Assembly: GCA_033854735.1 (NCBI GenBank)
Contig: JAWWPY010000431.1
Location: forward strand, 1-64,000
Length of the DNA stretch: 64,000 nt
Direction: 5' to 3'
From: JAWWPY01 sp033854735
Lineage (GTDB): Bacteria > Actinomycetota > Actinomycetes > Streptosporangiales > Streptosporangiaceae
Positions within the stretch are counted from its first letter, which is position 1. Every line of letters begins with the position of its first letter. A program made the translations under genes and the position numbers. The notes under the pieces are model-generated. The model did not search any database. It worked only from the letters and a program-made list of their open reading frames with translations, and was not told where the DNA came from. Positions 52,991 through 61,719 of the stretch are shown one piece after another.

Positions 52991-54943
52991 ATGGACCGGG
53001 CGGGCCGCCGTCAGTCGCCTGACCTGCTGACTGCCGGCACCGCCAGCACGTCCGCGGATCCGGGCTCGGCCACGCACCGCGGCCGCGGGCCTGGCCTGGC
53101 CGAACGGAAGCAAGACGGCAGGACGCCACCGTGGGCACCGCCCGCGGGCCTGCCCGCCAGGCGCGGCCTGCCCTGGCCGCCCGCCGCCCGGTCCGTCGCC
53201 GCCAGTCCGGCAGCCCAGCACACCGCCCTGCTGCTCTGCTACCTGGCCGCGGGCGTAGCCGCCACGTGGCCCCGGGCCACGTACCTGACGGGCCGCCTGC
53301 CGTCCCAGCGCGACTCGGCCAGCTATGTGTGGGGCTTCTGGTGGGTAGCCCGGCAGGTCACCAAGCTCAGCAACCCATGGTTCACCGGGCACATGGCGGC
53401 CCCGGTGGGAATCGACCTGGGATTCCACAGTTTGATGCCGCTGCCGGGCCTGCTGATGACGCCCATCACCCTCGTATTCGGTCCGAGCGCCTCCTACAAC
53501 CTCCTGGTCAGCGTCATTCCTGGTCTGCTCGGCTACGCCATGTACCGGGCGGCGCGGTTGTGGCTCCCGTCGCAGCCGGGCGCGATCGCCGCGGGCGCGT
53601 TCTACGGCCTCTCAGCGATGCTCGCGCAGGAGGACTGGTACCACCTGAACATCGCCGCGGGGGCGCTGTTCCTGCCCATCGCCCTCGAAGCGTCGGTGCG
53701 GCTGCGGCGCCGTCCCGGCGCGCGCCAGGCCATCATCCTGGGCGTCGTCATGGGACTGGCCGCGCTCACCGATCCCGAGTCTGTCGTCCTGGCGGCGATC
53801 CTGACCGTGCTGGTCCTGCTGCCCTGGCTGCTCCGGCAGCACTCACTCCCGGCGCTGCAGGCGACCGCGCTCGCCGTGCTGACCGGAGCACTGGTCGCCG
53901 CGCCCCAGATCGTCGCGATGGTGCAGGAACTTGCGGCAGGCAGTCTCGCCATCCCGCCGGGACTACTCGCGGTGACCTACCAGCACTACGGGGTCGGCTT
54001 GCCGGGGATGTTCGCCCCGACGCCCAGCGTGGCCGATTTCGGCCTGCACAGCCTGGCGGGCCCGTTCCTGCACAGCAAGGACAACGAGGGGCTGCCGATG
54101 TTCGGCGTGGTGCTGACCGTCACGGCCCTGGTCGGCCTGGCCACCGCGTGGCGCCGACGGAACGCCTGGCTGCTGGCACTGACCTGGGCCGGCTGCGCCA
54201 CGCTGGCCCTCGGTACCTCGGTGTGGATCGCCAAGCGGCAGTACATCCCCTTCAGCCGGCCCTGGCATGGGGTACCTGCGTCGGCGATCCTGCCCTACAC
54301 CTGGTTCGTCCGGATCCCTGGCCTGTCCAGCTTCCGCGAGGCCGACCGGCTGGCGATCCTCGGCCTGGTGCCCGCCGCCCTGCTCGCCGGCGCTGCGGTC
54401 GACTGGTTCCGCTACCACGCCAGGCCGCTGATTGTCGTGGTGCTCGCTCTCGGAGTGCTGGAGGCCGGGTATTCGGGGACCCCCAGGATCGGCTCTATGC
54501 CGACCTCACTGGCCAGGCTCGACGGTCCTATCGCGGCCGACCATTCGGGCTCCATCGTGGTGGACGTCCCGTACGGCCTCCGGGGAGGCATCCCCGAATA
54601 CGGCGCCATGTACCCTCCAGAGGCGCTGGTGCTGGCCACCGCCGACGGCCATCCACGGGCGATCTCCTACACCTCACGGGTATCGGCCGCCACCCTCGCC
54701 GGGATCAGCGCGCACGCGTTCTACGCGAACCTGATCCATACCCAGCACTACAACCCCAGGCGTTACATCCCGCTTTCCGCGGCACAGGTGGCGGCGGCCC
54801 GTCAGGACGTCCGGGGCCTGCACGTCGGCTGGGTACTGGTCTGGCGCAGGAACAGCGCTACCGAGCACTACCTCGCGCAGACCGGATTCCGGTTCGACTA
54901 CCGCGCTGGCCGCGTATTGGTGTACCGCCCGGCCTCCCGCTGA
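52991..54943 (+). CDS. large polytopic membrane protein, GT-C-like (paralogue 1)
   Basis: About 650 residues from ATG 52991. A basic/Pro-rich cytosolic head is followed by about 11 hydrophobic helices and a C-terminal extracytoplasmic domain. The first loop has TWPRATYLTGRLPSQRDSASYVWGFWWVARQVTKLSNPWFTGHMAAPVG, a pattern like the acidic first loop of GT-C transferases; also GLSSFREADRLAILGLVPAALLAGA. It is closely related to the next gene throughout. It probably transfers sugars to an envelope glycan in the ABC-exporter cluster, but the substrate is unknown. Confidence 0.75.
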   Translation: MDRAGRRQSPDLLTAGTASTSADPGSATHRGRGPGLAERKQDGRTPPWAPPAGLPARRGLPWPPAARSVAASPAAQHTALLLCYLAAGVAATWPRATYLTGRLPSQRDSASYVWGFWWVARQVTKLSNPWFTGHMAAPVGIDLGFHSLMPLPGLLMTPITLVFGPSASYNLLVSVIPGLLGYAMYRAARLWLPSQPGAIAAGAFYGLSAMLAQEDWYHLNIAAGALFLPIALEASVRLRRRPGARQAIILGVVMGLAALTDPESVVLAAILTVLVLLPWLLRQHSLPALQATALAVLTGALVAAPQIVAMVQELAAGSLAIPPGLLAVTYQHYGVGLPGMFAPTPSVADFGLHSLAGPFLHSKDNEGLPMFGVVLTVTALVGLATAWRRRNAWLLALTWAGCATLALGTSVWIAKRQYIPFSRPWHGVPASAILPYTWFVRIPGLSSFREADRLAILGLVPAALLAGAAVDWFRYHARPLIVVVLALGVLEAGYSGTPRIGSMPTSLARLDGPIAADHSGSIVVDVPYGLRGGIPEYGAMYPPEALVLATADGHPRAISYTSRVSAATLAGISAHAFYANLIHTQHYNPRRYIPLSAAQVAAARQDVRGLHVGWVLVWRRNSATEHYLAQTGFRFDYRAGRVLVYRPASR

Positions 54944-55032
54944 CCGGCGGACCAGCCCGGCTGACGCCGCAGACGCTGTACCACCCGGCCTCCCGCTGAC
55001 CGGCGCACCAGCCCGGCTGACGCCGCAGACGC
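54921..55032. repeat. 56-bp tandem duplication at the 3' end of paralogue 1
   Basis: Two adjacent 56-bp copies (54921-54976, 54977-55032) with two mismatches. The first contains the last codons and stop of the gene; the second is untranslated. A recent duplication. Confidence 0.92.
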
Positions 55033-55185
55033 GGCATCCAGATCGTCCCATCCAGGGCCACTCACGCATGGCTCAAACCGCCAGCCGCATCGCGCGGGCA
55101 GGATATTATCCGCTATGCCGTGACCGAGTCGTCGCCGTCGAGAAGGCCCGGTTTGCCTGATGACAAACTCCGGCGAGGAGAATTG

Positions 55186-57171
55186 ATGGGTCGAGCAGGA
55201 CGTGGCCTGCGGGCTCAGCTAGCCGGCAGCGCGTCCGCCACGGCGGTGCAGGACGGTAGTAGCGCACCGCTGGAGGCCGGCTCGCCCCACGGGCCGGTGG
55301 GCGATGCGCCAGCCGGGCCGGCCCCGGCCGGGACAGTGCCCGCCAGGGATGAGCCCGCCAGGGATGAGCCCGCCAGGGATGGGCCCACGGGGGACGTGCC
55401 CACGGGTGGCCGGCCGCGCGGGCTGGGCCGGGCCGGGCCGCTGGCCCGTCATCTCATCCTGCTGGCCTGCTATGTGGCGGCCGGGATCGCGGTCACCTGG
55501 CCGCGGGTCACCTACCTGGCTGGCCGCCTGCCCGACACCCGCGACGCCGGCGGTTACGTCTGGGACTTCTGGTGGGTAGCCCGGCAGATCTCTCACCTCG
55601 GCAACCCCTGGTCAACCAGCTACATCGCCGCCCCAGTGGGAACAGCCCTCGGCTACCACACCCTGATGCCGCTGCCTGGCCTGCTGATGACACCCATCAC
55701 CCTGGCCTTCGGCCCCAGCGCGTCTTACAACCTGCTGTCCATAGCCTGCCCCGGGCTGCTGTGCTACGTCATGTACCGGGCCGCCCGGCTGTGGATCCCC
55801 TCGCAGACCGGCGCGATCGCGACCGGGGCACTGTTCGGCCTGTCGTCCATCCTGGCCTGGCGCAGCTGGTATGAGATCAACCTCGCCGCCGGGGCGTTGT
55901 TCCTGCCCATGGCCCTGGAAGCGGCCGTGCGGCTGCGCCGCAGGCCCGGCCGCCGCCAGGCCATCACCCTGGGCATAGTCATGGGTGCCGCCGTCCTCAC
56001 CGACCAGGAATCAGCCGTCCTGGCCGCCATCTTGACGGCCCTGGTCCTGCTGCCCTGGATCGTGCGCCACCCGGTGCCCGCCCGCCTCTGGCCGCCGGCC
56101 CTCGCGACCGCAGTCGGTGCCCTGATCGCCACCCCCCAGATCATCGCCATGATCCAGCAAGCGCTGGCGGGTGGCGCGTCGTCACCCGCCAGCTATCTGG
56201 CCAAGAACTACGTCGACTCAGGAGCCGGGCTCCGCCAGATGTTCTCCCCGTCCCCGCGGATCGGCCACCTCGGCCTCGAGCACCTCGGCTCGCTCTATTA
56301 CCGCCAGGGGCCGCCCAACCAGGTGGTGGTCACGTTCGGCGTGGCCTTGACCGTGCTGGCGCTGTTCGGGCTGGCGGTCGCCGGGCGGCGGCGCAACGCC
56401 TGGCTACTCGCCGCAGGCTGGGCGGGCTGCGCCGCCCTCGCCATCGGGTCCGCCGTCTGGATCGGCACGCAACCCCACGTCCCCGTCCCGCACATGTGGC
56501 ACGGCACCGCCCTCTCCCAGGTCCTGCCGTTCACCTGGTTCGTGAAGCTGCCCGGCCTGTCCAGCTTCCGCGAGGCCGACCGGTTCACCCTCCTCGGCCT
56601 CATCCCGGCCACCCTGCTCGCCGGGGCCGCCGTGAACTGGCTCCGCTACCACGCCAGGCCCCTGCTCATCCCGGTCCTCGCCCTGGCGCTGCTCGAAACA
56701 GGGTGGTCAGGCAACCCTGGCATCGGCACCATGCCAACCGCGATGCCCGCGCTCGACGCCCCGATCGCGGCCGACCACTCACACTCCATCGTCGTTGACA
56801 TCCCCTTCGGCATCCGCGGTGGCCTGCCCGTCATCGGCTCTGCGTTCCCGCCGGAATCGATGGTCCTGGCCACCGCCGACCACCACCCCCTCGCCGACGC
56901 GTTCATCTCCCGGATCCCCGCCACCACACTGAGCGGGATCGAGCACCACCCGTTCTACGCCGCCCTGCTCAACGCCGAAGGCGGCACCCACCCAACGACA
57001 ACGGCACAGCGCAATGCGGCCCGGACCGACGCCAGCCGCATGCACATCGGCTGGGTGCTCCTGTGGCAGCCGACCCGGCACCTCACCTATCTCCTCCGGC
57101 ACACGGGCTTCCATCTCGATTACCGGTCGGACGGCGTCTCGGTTTACCGGCACAACAAGATAAAGCCGTGA
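55186..57171 (+). CDS. large polytopic membrane protein, GT-C-like (paralogue 2)
   Basis: 661 residues from ATG 55186, which has a strong GGCGAGGAG upstream. It has the same architecture as the preceding gene: disordered head with a 15-bp-coded ARDEP repeat, first loop TWPRVTYLAGRLPDTRDAGGYVWDFWWVARQISHLGNPW, GLSSFREADRFTLLGLIPATLLAGA and a shared C-terminal domain (ADHSHSIVVDIPFGIRGG; LHVGWVLLW type). The two are tandem paralogues from an old duplication. They lie directly before a Wzm/Wzt-type exporter, suggesting work on the same polysaccharide. Confidence 0.78.
   Translation: MGRAGRGLRAQLAGSASATAVQDGSSAPLEAGSPHGPVGDAPAGPAPAGTVPARDEPARDEPARDGPTGDVPTGGRPRGLGRAGPLARHLILLACYVAAGIAVTWPRVTYLAGRLPDTRDAGGYVWDFWWVARQISHLGNPWSTSYIAAPVGTALGYHTLMPLPGLLMTPITLAFGPSASYNLLSIACPGLLCYVMYRAARLWIPSQTGAIATGALFGLSSILAWRSWYEINLAAGALFLPMALEAAVRLRRRPGRRQAITLGIVMGAAVLTDQESAVLAAILTALVLLPWIVRHPVPARLWPPALATAVGALIATPQIIAMIQQALAGGASSPASYLAKNYVDSGAGLRQMFSPSPRIGHLGLEHLGSLYYRQGPPNQVVVTFGVALTVLALFGLAVAGRRRNAWLLAAGWAGCAALAIGSAVWIGTQPHVPVPHMWHGTALSQVLPFTWFVKLPGLSSFREADRFTLLGLIPATLLAGAAVNWLRYHARPLLIPVLALALLETGWSGNPGIGTMPTAMPALDAPIAADHSHSIVVDIPFGIRGGLPVIGSAFPPESMVLATADHHPLADAFISRIPATTLSGIEHHPFYAALLNAEGGTHPTTTAQRNAARTDASRMHIGWVLLWQPTRHLTYLLRHTGFHLDYRSDGVSVYRHNKIKP
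55339..55383. repeat. 15-bp tandem repeat, 3 units
   Basis: CCCGCCAGGGATGAG-type units encoding Ala-Arg-Asp-Glu-Pro in the cytosolic head of paralogue 2. Confidence 0.88.
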
Positions 57172-57200
57172 TCACGTCTTATTTCAAAGTTCGCCGTTCC

Positions 57201-57677
57201 TCATGATTCGCCCGGGCTAGCCGGGGTGTCGCCGAGGAGCCCCTCGCTGGCCAGGCCCCGGACCAGGCCACGCAGGCCGGCCGAGAGACCCGCTCGTTCC
57301 TCGTCGGACAGGGAACCGATGATGCGGGCCTGCCTGGACTGCCAGGCCCGCCAGACCTGCGCCGCGATCAGGCGGCCCTCGGGCGTCAGGTAGAGCCGGA
57401 TGTACCGCTGGTTCTCCTCGTCCCGGCCGCGCCGGAGCCAGCCTTTGCGCTCCAGGCCCGCCGCGAGGCGGCTCACGGTGCTCTTCTCCAGGCCGAGCAG
57501 GCTGGCCAGCTGGCCCTGGGCGATGCCACGCGCCGCGACCAGCTCAACGAGAGCCCTGGCCTCGGATGCCGACACCGCCGGAATGGGCGAATCGGACATC
57601 GGCCCCGCAGGATTCACCACCCGGAGCAGCTGCGCCAGTAGCCCGACCAGTTCCGTGTCATCGGTTGAGAAGTTCAC
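57201..57677 (-). CDS. MarR-family transcriptional regulator
   Basis: 158 residues from GTG 57677. Winged helix: LVELVAARGIAQGQLASLLGLEKSTVSRLAAGLERKGWLRRGRDEENQRYIRLYLTPEGRLIAAQV. There is no Shine-Dalgarno before the start, and an inverted repeat AGTTGT-N5-ACAACT lies 7 bp upstream, so the mRNA may be nearly leaderless and self-repressed. A second matching site lies further upstream on the way to the ABC exporter genes. It therefore probably controls itself and the divergent exporter. Confidence 0.88.
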   Translation of the reverse strand: MNFSTDDTELVGLLAQLLRVVNPAGPMSDSPIPAVSASEARALVELVAARGIAQGQLASLLGLEKSTVSRLAAGLERKGWLRRGRDEENQRYIRLYLTPEGRLIAAQVWRAWQSRQARIIGSLSDEERAGLSAGLRGLVRGLASEGLLGDTPASPGES

Positions 57678-57683
57678 AAGAAC

Positions 57684-57700
57684 AGTTGTACCGCACAACT
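57684..57700. promoter_or_regulatory. MarR-type operator, site 1
   Basis: AGTTGTACCGCACAACT: 6-bp arms with a 5-bp spacer, just upstream of the marR start. Confidence 0.65.
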
Positions 57701-57727
57701 TTCTGGGTGGTACGTTTTACGCGTGAT

Positions 57728-57744
57728 AGTTGCCCCCTACAACT
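57728..57744. promoter_or_regulatory. MarR-type operator, site 2
   Basis: AGTTGCCCCCTACAACT: same 17-bp layout as site 1 with one arm imperfect, 27 bp further on and 116 bp before the exporter permease start. Confidence 0.6.
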
Positions 57745-57859
57745 CAGGTCCCGGGCCCGCTCGCTCCGGGCACCGGTCTGGGCTGCGAAGGGTGCGGGCG
57801 CCCGGCAGATGCCGTAGAGCACGCACCCGGACACGAACGCGGGCCGTAGGCTCACCGTC

Positions 57860-58948
57860 GTGAGAGATCACGGAAGGGTCAGCGGCGGCCCGGGCAAGCT
57901 TAGCGGCCTCAGCGGCGATGCCGAGCTCGCGGGCCTGGCCACGGCCATGGCGGTCCCGGAGGCCGCCAACGATGATGCGCTGCCGGCCGAGCCGCTGGCC
58001 GCCCTGGCCGCCGAATACGGCCTGAGGGAGGCTGCGGCGCGGCCGCCCATCCTCGGGTACATCGCAGATCTCTGGCAGCGGCGCCATTTCATCGTGGGCT
58101 TCGCCACCGCCCGTAATGTGGCGATGTACACCGAGGCCCGGCTCGGCCAGGTGTGGCAGGTGCTCACCCCCCTGCTGAACGCGGCCGTCTACTACCTGAT
58201 CTTCGGCGTGATCCTGGGCACCAAGCGCGGCATACCCGACTTCATCGGCTTCCTGGTGGCCGGGGTCTTTATCTTCAACTTCACCCAGCGGTCGTTCATC
58301 ATCGCCTCCCGGGTGATCAACGACAGCCTGCCGCTGATCCGGGCCCTGTACTTCCCGCGTGCCGCCCTGCCGCTCGGCTATGTGCTGATCGAGCTCGAGC
58401 AGCTGATGGTCTCGATGGTCGTGCTGGTCATCATCGTGCTGGCCGCCGGGGAACCGCTGACCTGGTACTGGCTGCTGGTGCTGCCAGTACTCCTGCTTCA
58501 GGCCATCTTCAATGTCGGAGCTGGGCTCATCCTGGCCCGCATCGGGGCCGGCGTCGACGACGTGAGCCAGTTGCTGCCGTTCGTGGTGCGGACGTGGATG
58601 TACGCCTCGGGTGTCATGTTCAGCATCCAGACGCTGAGCAGCCTCACCAGGCACCACAAGCTGGCCTATATCCTCCAGGTCAACCCGGCCGCCGTCTACA
58701 TCACGCTGGTCAGGACCGCGCTGCTCAAGTCGCAGCGGCTGAGCATCCCTGGTGCCGCGCCGTACAACCACCGCCTGTGCACCCTTTACTACAACGAACC
58801 GGCCAAGCACCTCTATGACAGCGCGCACTGCGCGGCCCTCGTGAGCCATACCGACCTCTGGCTATACGCCGTGGGCTGGGCGATCTTGGCGCTCGTCATC
58901 GGGTTCTTCTACTTCTGGCGCGCGGAAGCGAGGTACGGCCGTGGCTAA
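57860..58948 (+). CDS. ABC polysaccharide exporter, permease (Wzm/TagG-like)
   Basis: 362 residues from GTG 57860. A 70-residue cytosolic N-terminus leads to an ABC-2 type membrane domain with six helices: RHFIVGFATARNVAMYTEARLGQVWQVLTPLLNAAVYYLIFGVILGTKRGIPDFIGFLVAGVFIFNF, then SRVINDSLPLIRALYFPRAALPLGYVLIELEQL. This is the wording of O-antigen/teichoic-acid exporters. A Cys-bearing external loop (HRLCTLYYNEP...SAHCAAL) precedes the last helix. It overlaps the ATPase gene by 8 bp. Confidence 0.92.
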   Translation: MRDHGRVSGGPGKLSGLSGDAELAGLATAMAVPEAANDDALPAEPLAALAAEYGLREAAARPPILGYIADLWQRRHFIVGFATARNVAMYTEARLGQVWQVLTPLLNAAVYYLIFGVILGTKRGIPDFIGFLVAGVFIFNFTQRSFIIASRVINDSLPLIRALYFPRAALPLGYVLIELEQLMVSMVVLVIIVLAAGEPLTWYWLLVLPVLLLQAIFNVGAGLILARIGAGVDDVSQLLPFVVRTWMYASGVMFSIQTLSSLTRHHKLAYILQVNPAAVYITLVRTALLKSQRLSIPGAAPYNHRLCTLYYNEPAKHLYDSAHCAALVSHTDLWLYAVGWAILALVIGFFYFWRAEARYGRG

Positions 58949-59732
58949 GCCCATGGTGATCGTGGACGACCTGCATGTGGTGTACCGGGTCTATGGCGCG
59001 GGCGGCGACAAGGGAACCGCGGCCACCGCGCTGATGCGGATCATGCGCAAGCAGCAGCGGCCGTCCATTCGCGAGGTGCACGCCATCCGCGGCATGTCCT
59101 TCGTGGCCTACCGCGGCGATGTTGTCGGCGTGATTGGCCGGAACGGCTCGGGCAAGTCCACCCTGCTGCGCGCCGTGGCCGGGCTGCTGCCCGCAGAGCG
59201 GGGCGCCGTATACAGCGATGGCCACGCAGCCCTGCTCGGCGTGAACGCGGCGCTGCTCGACGACCTCACCGGTGAGCGGAACGTGATACTCGGCTGCCTC
59301 GCCATGGGCATGAGCCCGCAGGAGGTCAAGGAGAAGCATGACAAGATCGTCGAATTCTCCGGGGTCGGCGACTTCATCAACCTGCCGATGCGGGCCTACT
59401 CCACCGGCATGGGCTCACGGCTGCGATTCGCCATCGCCTCCTCCAAGAGCCACGACGTGCTGCTCATCGACGAGGCCCTGGCCACCGGAGATGCCGAATT
59501 CCAGCGTAAGAGTCACGAGCGCATCGACGAGCTGCGCCAGGAGGCCGGCACGGTCTTCCTGGTCGCGCACAACCTGAACGAGATCGCCGACACCTGCAAC
59601 CGGGTGATCTGGCTGGAAAAAGGCCAGATCGTGCGGGCCGGGTCGGATGTCCCCGGAATCCTCGACGCCTACCTGGCGGCCTCCGGGAGCGAGCCCCGTT
59701 TCCGCCAGCTCCGCGAGGCCGCGGAAGCCTGA
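58941..59732 (+). CDS. ABC polysaccharide exporter, ATPase (Wzt/TagH-like)
   Basis: 263 residues from GTG 58941. Walker A GRNGSGKST (66-74), Q-loop region (LLGVNAALLDDLTGERNVILGCLAMGMS), signature YSTGMGSRLRFAIA, Walker B VLLIDEALATGD and H-loop LVAHN. The pattern LTGERN and the divergent signature mark the Wzt/TagH subgroup. It lacks the extra C-terminal carbohydrate-binding domain of E. coli-type Wzt, so chain-length recognition must reside elsewhere. It forms one exporter with the permease. Confidence 0.94.
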   Translation: MAKPMVIVDDLHVVYRVYGAGGDKGTAATALMRIMRKQQRPSIREVHAIRGMSFVAYRGDVVGVIGRNGSGKSTLLRAVAGLLPAERGAVYSDGHAALLGVNAALLDDLTGERNVILGCLAMGMSPQEVKEKHDKIVEFSGVGDFINLPMRAYSTGMGSRLRFAIASSKSHDVLLIDEALATGDAEFQRKSHERIDELRQEAGTVFLVAHNLNEIADTCNRVIWLEKGQIVRAGSDVPGILDAYLAASGSEPRFRQLREAAEA

Positions 59733-59739
59733 TCAGGCG

Positions 59740-61695
59740 TCAGCCGCTCGCGCGACGCAGCTGCAGCCGCATGCAGGTGCCGCCGCCGGGCCGGGAACTG
59801 GCCGCCACCTCGCCGTCCTGCGCCCTCGCCAGCTGGCGCACGATATACAGTCCGAGGCCGATTCCGCCGAACCTGCGCCGGTCGCCGGTCTCGCCCTGGA
59901 AAAACCGCTCGAAGATCCGCTCATGGTCCCCGGCTGCGATGCCGATGCCCTCGTCCTGCACGGTGACCTCAATCCAGTCGCCCGCCACCCGGGCTGCCAC
60001 CGAGACCGCACCGCCCTCAGGTGAGTACTTGAAGGCATTCTCCAGCAGCTGGCCGACGATGATGTCCGTGGCCATCTGGTCGCCGTGGGCCGTCGGCAGC
60101 CCGTCAGGAATGTCGGCCGCCAGGGTGTGCGCCTCGGACAGCGGGCGGAACGCCGTCACTGTCCCGCGCAGCAGGGCGGCCAGGTCGAATGGGCCGTTGG
60201 AGACCGTGAGCTGGTCCGCTCCCGCCCGCGAGCCGAGGAGCAGCTGCTCCACCAGCCGGCCCAGCGACCCGGCCCGCTCGGCGATGGTCTGCACCGCACT
60301 GCGGCGCTCGGCGTCGGTCAGCTTGTCCCACCGGCTCGCCAGCGTGCTCGCGAACCCCTGAACGACCGTGATCGGGGTGCGCAGCTCGTGACTGGTCGTG
60401 GCGAGGAACAGGTCCTTGGCCTCCTCGAGTTCCTTGGCCGCGGTCACGTCCCGGAAGTCAACGACCCGCTCGTTCCGGCCGTTCAGGTCATTGCACAGCA
60501 CATCGAGCCAGCGGCCGGTGGGCAACCGGTGGGTCAGCTTGCCACCGCCGGGCTCGGGGACTGGGAACGGCAGCGGCCGCCCGGTGACCTCGTCGGCAGA
60601 CATGCCGGTGAGTTCGTGCGCGGCTGGATTCCACTGCTGGATCAGCCCGTCACCGTCGAGCACCGCGATGCCGTCCGCGCTGGCGTCGATCACCGCGCGC
60701 TCATGGGCCCGCTGCCTGACGACCTCCTCGAAGGCCATCGCGTTGGTGAGGGCGACGCCCGCGTGGCCCGCCATCAGCTCCAGCAGTTCCAGCTCGATGT
60801 GCCCCACCTTCCGCCTGCTGTACAGCGCGTACAGCGCCCCGTAGGGCCGGCCGCCCACATGGGAGAGGCTCAGCGCGATCGTGTGCAGCCCGGGCAGCGC
60901 GGACCAGATCAGGTCGTCGAAGCCGCCGCTCTCATCGGTGGCCATCATCACTGTCTTGCCGGACCGCATCAGCTCGCCAACCAGGCTGGTGGGCAGGTCG
61001 GCCGTGCGGCCACGCAGGCTCACGGGCAGCCCGTCCATACTCACCAGCCGCAGCCTGCCGTCCTCCACGAGCACGAACCCGCCGGCGTCGGCGCCGGTCA
61101 GCTCGCGCAGGCTAGCGGCGATCCGGTCCAGCACGGCTTCCAGGTCGCGCTGTGCGGTCATGTCCGCGACCACGTCGCCGAGCTTGCGGACGACGCTGGC
61201 CCGCTTCGCTATGTGATTCCTGGCCGCGTTGTCCTCACCGGAGCGGTGGCAGACATTCACCCAGCCAATCACGTCGCCGGCCCGGCTGGTCAGCGCGCTG
61301 GTGTCAATACGCAGGTCAAGCAGGCTGCCGTCCTTGCGCGTCCGGCGGGTGGCGAACGAGATCTGGCCGCCGCTGCGGACCCGCTCCAGGACCGCGCTGT
61401 GCTCGGCTTCCAGCTCCTCCGGAATGATCGGCGGCTGCTGGCCGACCACCTCGGCGGCCGACCAGCCGAACATCCGCTCGGCCGCCGGATTCCACAGCAG
61501 GACCGTCCGGTCCGTGCTGAACGCCACGATCGCGTCGGCCGCGCATTCGATGACCGCACGCGCCGTCGCGTCCACCCGGTCCTGGTTGCCGGCCGGCGGC
61601 GTTTCGACCTCCACGTCCACATCGTGCCACCGCGACGCGGCCCCGGCTCGGAAAAGCCAAGGTCCGGGTATTTCCCGCGGCACACCGGGCGCCAA
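59740..61695 (-). CDS. PAS/GAF sensor histidine kinase (orphan)
   Basis: Up to 651 residues from a TTG start; an internal GTG (V26) is possible. Order: PAS 1 (VIECAADAIVAFSTDRTVLLWNPAAERMFGWSAAEVVG), GAF (DLEAVLDRIAASLRELTGADAGGFVLVEDGRLRL...), PAS 2 (VIDASADGIAVLDGDGLIQQWNPAAHELTG), HisKA H-box TTSHELRTPITVVQGF, and HATPase with N box QLLENAFKYSPEGG, DEGIGI and GGIGLGLYIVRQL. No transmembrane helix is seen, so it is probably cytosolic. No response regulator gene is adjacent. Convergent with the exporter ATPase, 7 bp apart. Confidence 0.92.
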   Translation of the reverse strand: MAPGVPREIPGPWLFRAGAASRWHDVDVEVETPPAGNQDRVDATARAVIECAADAIVAFSTDRTVLLWNPAAERMFGWSAAEVVGQQPPIIPEELEAEHSAVLERVRSGGQISFATRRTRKDGSLLDLRIDTSALTSRAGDVIGWVNVCHRSGEDNAARNHIAKRASVVRKLGDVVADMTAQRDLEAVLDRIAASLRELTGADAGGFVLVEDGRLRLVSMDGLPVSLRGRTADLPTSLVGELMRSGKTVMMATDESGGFDDLIWSALPGLHTIALSLSHVGGRPYGALYALYSRRKVGHIELELLELMAGHAGVALTNAMAFEEVVRQRAHERAVIDASADGIAVLDGDGLIQQWNPAAHELTGMSADEVTGRPLPFPVPEPGGGKLTHRLPTGRWLDVLCNDLNGRNERVVDFRDVTAAKELEEAKDLFLATTSHELRTPITVVQGFASTLASRWDKLTDAERRSAVQTIAERAGSLGRLVEQLLLGSRAGADQLTVSNGPFDLAALLRGTVTAFRPLSEAHTLAADIPDGLPTAHGDQMATDIIVGQLLENAFKYSPEGGAVSVAARVAGDWIEVTVQDEGIGIAAGDHERIFERFFQGETGDRRRFGGIGLGLYIVRQLARAQDGEVAASSRPGGGTCMRLQLRRASG

Positions 61696-61719
61696 GGCCA
61701 GTAATCAGCGGATAAGCAG

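Noticed and set aside
53131..54999. 622-codon alternate frame in the GT-C-like paralogue 1
   Set aside because: Arg/Pro/Gly-rich translation with no membrane helices. The other frame has conserved helices and a close paralogue.
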